A program made the translations under genes and the position numbers. 10,968 nt of DNA from Circinella umbellata. Taxonomy: Eukaryota > Mucoromycota > Mucoromycetes > Mucorales > Lichtheimiaceae. Positions 7,790 through 10,968 of this stretch are shown in pieces. Location: positions 1 through 10,968 of the forward strand of contig JAIWNF010000201.1 of the NCBI GenBank assembly GCA_025093555.1. The letters run 5' to 3'. The number at the start of each line of letters is the position of its first letter. The stretch's first letter is position 1. Under the pieces are notes generated by a model. The model ran no database searches. It was not told where the DNA came from and saw nothing but the letters and a program-made list of their open reading frames with translations.

Positions 7790-9723
7790 TACTGCAGTGT
7801 TCTTAAGCGTTTGCTACGTCTTAAGGATGATGAAGGTATTGTTACCCTACGTCTTTTGTTATTATTTCTACTGTTGCTAATGTTTTTATAACTATTATTT
7901 TTGGTACCATGGTTTTTGTTATAATTACGGCGTTGTGCCTTATTAGCTGTTTGAGTAGGAATAATTTTTGAACTTGAAGAAGTTGTATTATTATTGGTGT
8001 GTGTGCTACCAATTCTTTCCCAATATTTCATAATTGGTTGTGGGCTATTAAATGATTTGGCTGGCTCCCAAGTGTCATCATTGATGGTATAGCCTTTCCA
8101 TCTTACTCGGTATTCATATTTACCAGGTGATAATTGTTTATGATCTACAATTGATTGAACTGTGTAAAACGTGTCATTTTTCTTAAATGTTTCAGTTGTA
8201 TCAACTAATTCATCATGTGATAAAAGTTTTAACTGGTTTGGAGCGTAGTTTCGATCTGTTAATAGACCTTGCTCATCTCTTAATACATATGATCCACCTT
8301 GTGTCTTTCTTACAATGGTGTATGGACCTTCATAATATGGTTGCATTTTATTTGTGCGAGACACATCTTTAACCATGACTTGACTACCAGTAGGATAATC
8401 AATGAGTCTGAATTTGTTATTAAATTGTCCTTGTTTTAATTCTATTAAAGCTTTTGCTCTTTCAGACAGTGCTGGAAATACTGTGTCAGTCATAACTTTA
8501 ATTCTTTCCTGTAGTTCTTTTTCTGTCAAAGAGCGAGGAAGTTTTTCTTTGCTATAATCTCTAAAACCGTTCATTGTTCGGTTGTACATTATTGCAAAAG
8601 GTGTAGTACCTAGTCTTTTGGCATATTTATTATTTATTGCGAGCTGTGCTGGTTTTACAAATAAATCCCAGTCTTTTGTAGCTCCTTGAATATATTTCCG
8701 AATAACGTTTATTGTAGTTTGTACATACCTTTCACAAACAGAATTACCTTGGGGGTGCCAGGGTGTACTTCTAAGGTGTTGACAAAATGCTGATTCATTG
8801 AGTTTTTTCATGAGATCATTAACGAACTCAGCACCGTTATCAGAATTTAGATACCTTGGAAAGCCATAATCACAAAAGGTGTTTAATACAGCTTGTACAA
8901 CTGTGTCGGATTTCTTATCCGGTAATGCATGAAGTACACAGAATCTACTCGTTAGGTCAACCATTACAAGTAAATAATTGTTACCTCTATGACTTGTGCC
9001 AAAGCCACTAGCTAAATCAATGCTCCATTGATCGCCTGGGTAATAAGCATAAAAGGAACGTAAAGGATGATATCCTGTTTTTGTTAAATTCCATTGAGCG
9101 CATGTCTTACAACTTTTAACTAAGTGTGCTGCTTGTTTATGCATATTTGGCCATTTTAGATTGTCACGTTGTAATGACATTACCATTGCTTCAGCACCGA
9201 AATGTCCAAAAGCATGAACTTGTGCTAATAATTGGTGTCTGTCTTTTTCTGGTGGTACAAAGAATGTGTCACCAATATCAAACGCTTCATCTGTTATTGT
9301 TTCTTCGGTGTTAACCGTGATGGCATTATGTTTTATAATGTTATTGTTGTTATTGGTATAATTACGTTTATTACTTTTCTTGCTATTATTTTTATTTTTA
9401 TTATTTTTATTATTTTTATGATGTTTATATGTGATCATGTTCTGTTTATTTATTGTTTGCAAAGCATTACCCCCTGCCAGCTCTTTTTCCGTGGGAAAAA
9501 GGCGAGAAAGTCTATCTGGTAAGATATTGTCCATGCCAGGTAAGTGGATAATATTAAAGTCATAATTTAAAATAGTGTCTAACCAATTGATCATCATGGC
9601 ATTTGCAACTTTTTGTGTATGTAAATACACGAGAGAGCGGTGATCGCAAAAAAGTGTGAATTTTCTTCCCCATAAAAACTTATGGAACTTTGTGAGTGCG
9701 TATACAATAGCAAGTAATTCTCT
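7789..9723 (-). CDS. pol: Ty3/gypsy pol, 3' part: RNase H end, integrase, chromodomain
   Basis: This frame continues RNase H after the frame break at 9723-9726; its first Met is at 9630, but the frame is open back to a TAA at 9751-9753, so the Met is not a real start. Numbering from that Met: RNase H end with PGMDNILPDRLSR (31-43); an Asn/Lys-rich low-complexity linker (70-98); the integrase zinc finger H139, H143, C174, C177; the catalytic core D205, D264, E300, giving the classic D,D(35)E spacing; a GPY-type module (YYEGPYTIV, 432-440); a chromodomain at about 487-540 with cage aromatics Y489, W511 and Y514 and the TWEP motif; and a basic tail with KRRR and RRSKR clusters that may serve nuclear entry. 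Integrase inserts the cDNA; the chromodomain in related elements binds methylated histone H3. All catalytic residues are present. The stop at 7789-7791 abuts the tandem repeats. Confidence 0.9.
   Translation of the reverse strand, partial: RELLAIVYALTKFHKFLWGRKFTLFCDHRSLVYLHTQKVANAMMINWLDTILNYDFNIIHLPGMDNILPDRLSRLFPTEKELAGGNALQTINKQNMITYKHHKNNKNNKNKNNSKKSNKRNYTNNNNNIIKHNAITVNTEETITDEAFDIGDTFFVPPEKDRHQLLAQVHAFGHFGAEAMVMSLQRDNLKWPNMHKQAAHLVKSCKTCAQWNLTKTGYHPLRSFYAYYPGDQWSIDLASGFGTSHRGNNYLLVMVDLTSRFCVLHALPDKKSDTVVQAVLNTFCDYGFPRYLNSDNGAEFVNDLMKKLNESAFCQHLRSTPWHPQGNSVCERYVQTTINVIRKYIQGATKDWDLFVKPAQLAINNKYAKRLGTTPFAIMYNRTMNGFRDYSKEKLPRSLTEKELQERIKVMTDTVFPALSERAKALIELKQGQFNNKFRLIDYPTGSQVMVKDVSRTNKMQPYYEGPYTIVRKTQGGSYVLRDEQGLLTDRNYAPNQLKLLSHDELVDTTETFKKNDTFYTVQSIVDHKQLSPGKYEYRVRWKGYTINDDTWEPAKSFNSPQPIMKYWERIGSTHTNNNTTSSSSKIIPTQTANKAQRRNYNKNHGTKNNSYKNISNSRNNNKRRRVTIPSSSLRRSKRLRTLQ
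9467..9482 (-). promoter_or_regulatory. Internal copy of the polypurine tract (candidate central PPT)
   Basis: The minus strand reads AGCTGGCAGGGGGTAATG here; the 3' polypurine tract context is ACCTGGCAGGGGGTGATG. The 12-nt TGGCAGGGGGT core with neighbours is shared, 16 of 18 positions in all. It lies at the RNase H/integrase boundary, coding for ELAGGN. In some retroviruses and in Ty1 a second, central polypurine tract primes an extra plus strand; the same role here is inference. Confidence 0.5.
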
Positions 9724-10850
9724 TTTGTGGTAGAATAATTTCTTTCCGATTTAGAGAGGGCTCTAGCCATAAAAGCGATATGCCTTGTTTCTTTATTAAT
9801 TACCTGATATAAGGTACATCCAATACCAACTTGACTAGCGTCTGTGGCAACAAAAAATGGATGTGTCAAATCTGGGTAACATAAAATCGGTGCTTCAGTG
9901 AGTAACTTTTTTAATGTGTCAAAACATTTTTGTTCTACTGAACCCCATAATCCTTCAAGGGAACCTGTGTTACGAAGCCTATCCAAAGGAGCAAGTAACT
10001 TAACTACATGAGGTAATGCATCCCTAAAATAATTAATAGTACCAGCAAATCTTTGAATACAATGACCTGTAGTTGGTGTTGGGAATGATTGTATATTGCT
10101 AACCTTTCTTTTGTCCAGTGTTATGCCTTTTGCGGAAACGCAAAATCCTAAGAGATATACACAGTGTTGTGCAAAGCATGATTTATCTGGGTTTAATATT
10201 AATTGTACCTCTGTTAACTTATCAATAGCAGCTTTTACATGGGTAGCATGTGTTTCTAAGTCTGGGCTAAAGATAATAATGTCATCAATAAAATTTGTGA
10301 CGAAAGGCATATTTTTAAAAATGATTGTCATTGTTCGTTGATAAACGGAACTAATTGGACGCAAACCGAATGGAGCACCTCTAAATTGATATTGAGTGTG
10401 ATGACCATCTGGTTGAAAAGCGGTCCGATTTCTATGTGGTTTATATATTTCAAAGTGGTGAAACGCTTGTTTTAAATCAAGAGTTGTAAAGACTACAGAT
10501 CCTTGTAACAAATGAAAAATATCTTTTATAAGTGGGAGAGTAAATCTGTCGGTTTCTGTTTGTATAAGTAACCGGTTTATATGACGCGGGTCAATGCAGA
10601 TTCTTTTTTTGGTGTAGCTTCCATCTACCGAATTTTTCTTCCCTGTAACTGTTAAGGGTGAATTAAATGCAGTGTTAGGTGGAGCTGGTTCTATGACACC
10701 ATCATCAAGCCACTCTTTAATTTGTTTATCAATTAACTCTTTATATGCTATTGGCAATGGATATTGTCGTCTATGTGCAACTGCGCCTTCTGGCATGTTA
10801 AGATGAATGACCGATTCGGGAACAGTGCAGAAAGAGTTTTTAGGATTGTT
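9723..10850 (-). CDS. pol: Ty3/gypsy pol, middle part: reverse transcriptase and RNase H
   Basis: The frame is open from 10850; the first Met is at 10796, but family-like sequence precedes it (TVPESVIHLN), so it is a pol segment and not a separate gene. Numbering from that Met: RT motif A TLDLKQAF with D107; motif B APFGLRP at 141-147; motif C FIDD at 169-172, a common Ty3 variant of YxDD; the thumb and connection region; then RNase H from about 310 with D319 in TDASQVGIG and E351 in SERNYSTTK. After K358 (9723-9725) the frame is lost: the family continues with REL in the next frame. The annotated-looking extension to a stop at about 9594 is out-of-frame translation. RT and RNase H copy the element's RNA to DNA inside its particles. 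Apart from the break, all key residues are kept. Confidence 0.9.
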
Positions 10851-10968
10851 TTATTTGCTTCAATAGATGGTTGAACAACTGCGAAGAAGTTCTCACGCTC
10901 TGTGTTTGAACCAAAAGGAGAATTATTTGGTTCGACTGAGTCGTCAACTTTTTCTTCTTTATTTTGTG
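10837..10968 (-). CDS. pol: Ty3/gypsy pol, 5' fragment (protease-RT linker), cut by window edge
   Basis: The minus strand is open from the window edge in a third frame, reading an acidic, Asn/Ser-rich segment (NKEEKVDDSVEPNNSPFGSN) and then ENFFAVVQPSIEANKT. This is the kind of linker that precedes RT in Ty3 elements. The frame runs on as unrelated sequence to a TAG at 10748-10750, whereas the RT frame becomes family-like from about 10830. The switch therefore lies near the A5 run at 10837-10841. No protease motif is in view; it would lie further right. Confidence 0.55.

Larger units (their letters stand above)
6850..10968 (-). mobile_element. Ty3/gypsy chromovirus, 3' two thirds, running off the window
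   Basis: Reading leftward on the minus strand the order is reverse transcriptase, RNase H, integrase, chromodomain, repeated 3' untranslated region, polypurine tract and probable 3' LTR. RT-RH-IN order is diagnostic of the Ty3/gypsy class (Metaviridae), and the C-terminal chromodomain places it among the chromoviruses. Gag, most of protease, the primer-binding site and the 5' LTR would lie to the right of the window. The left limit is not resolved: without the 5' LTR for comparison the LTR end could be anywhere from about 6850 to 7080. Pol is broken by two single-base frame changes, so this copy as read is inactive, though otherwise well preserved. Confidence 0.85.

Noticed and set aside
7576..7806. 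Plus-strand open frame of 76 codons with 23-residue repeats
   Set aside because: It is open because the 69-nt repeat unit is divisible by three and low in stops. It lies antisense to the retrotransposon 3' UTR, has no protein-like motif and no promoter evidence.
9232..9522. Hydrophobic plus-strand open frame opposite the Asn/Lys linker
   Set aside because: The Ile/Phe run is the antisense of AAT/AAC and AAA codons; it only resembles a membrane protein.
9720..9730. Programmed ribosomal frameshift in RNase H
   Set aside because: The site is inside a folded domain and lacks a canonical slippery heptamer; loss of one A from a run is simpler.

Overview
The window looks like AT-rich, repeat-dominated accessory DNA from a eukaryote, most likely a fungus of the Mucoromycota (for example a Mucorales species). 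The reasons are a Ty3/gypsy chromovirus polyprotein ending in a chromodomain, a second decayed Ty3/gypsy relic, a broken protein gene that still shows short GT-AG introns of about 80-100 nt, and the absence of any bacterial gene organisation. The taxonomic call is inference from composition and protein style, not from a database match. I see no intact single-copy host gene, tRNA, rRNA or CRISPR array.

Layout. 1-2230 is a very AT-rich tract built from inverted repeats: a partial copy at about 15-175, then a large fold-back with arms 352-970 and 1621-2232 around a 650-nt AT-rich core. 2230-2460 is plain AT-rich spacer with one small hairpin. About 2462-3480 (minus) is a decayed spliced gene: three exon-like blocks with recognisable splice sites, broken by frameshifts and stops. 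3481-4367 holds only weak coding traces. 4368-5152 is bounded by a perfect 23-bp terminal inverted repeat flanked by a TTAA-type end, so it is a probable non-autonomous or decayed DNA transposon. 5153-5780 is AT-rich spacer ending in a (TA)n microsatellite.

5783-6680 (plus) is a dead Ty3/gypsy relic with an internally deleted gag/protease part and a mutated reverse transcriptase. About 6850 to the right edge (minus) is the 3' two thirds of a much younger Ty3/gypsy chromovirus: probable 3' LTR, polypurine tract at 7438-7446, a 3' untranslated region made of four ~70-bp tandem repeats, integrase plus chromodomain, RNase H, and reverse transcriptase. The pol frame is broken twice, each time at an A run that looks one base short. 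The gag, primer-binding site and 5' LTR lie beyond the right edge.

How it fits together. The two Ty3 copies are convergent and of clearly different age. The young copy has a complete reverse-transcriptase FIDD motif, a D,D(35)E integrase triad and a chromodomain with all three aromatic cage positions, which in known chromoviruses directs integration to H3K9-methylated chromatin. That fits the gene-poor, repeat-rich surroundings. The most notable details are a near-exact internal copy of the 3' polypurine tract at the RNase H/integrase junction (a candidate central polypurine tract) and the in-phase tandem repeat directly after the pol stop codon.
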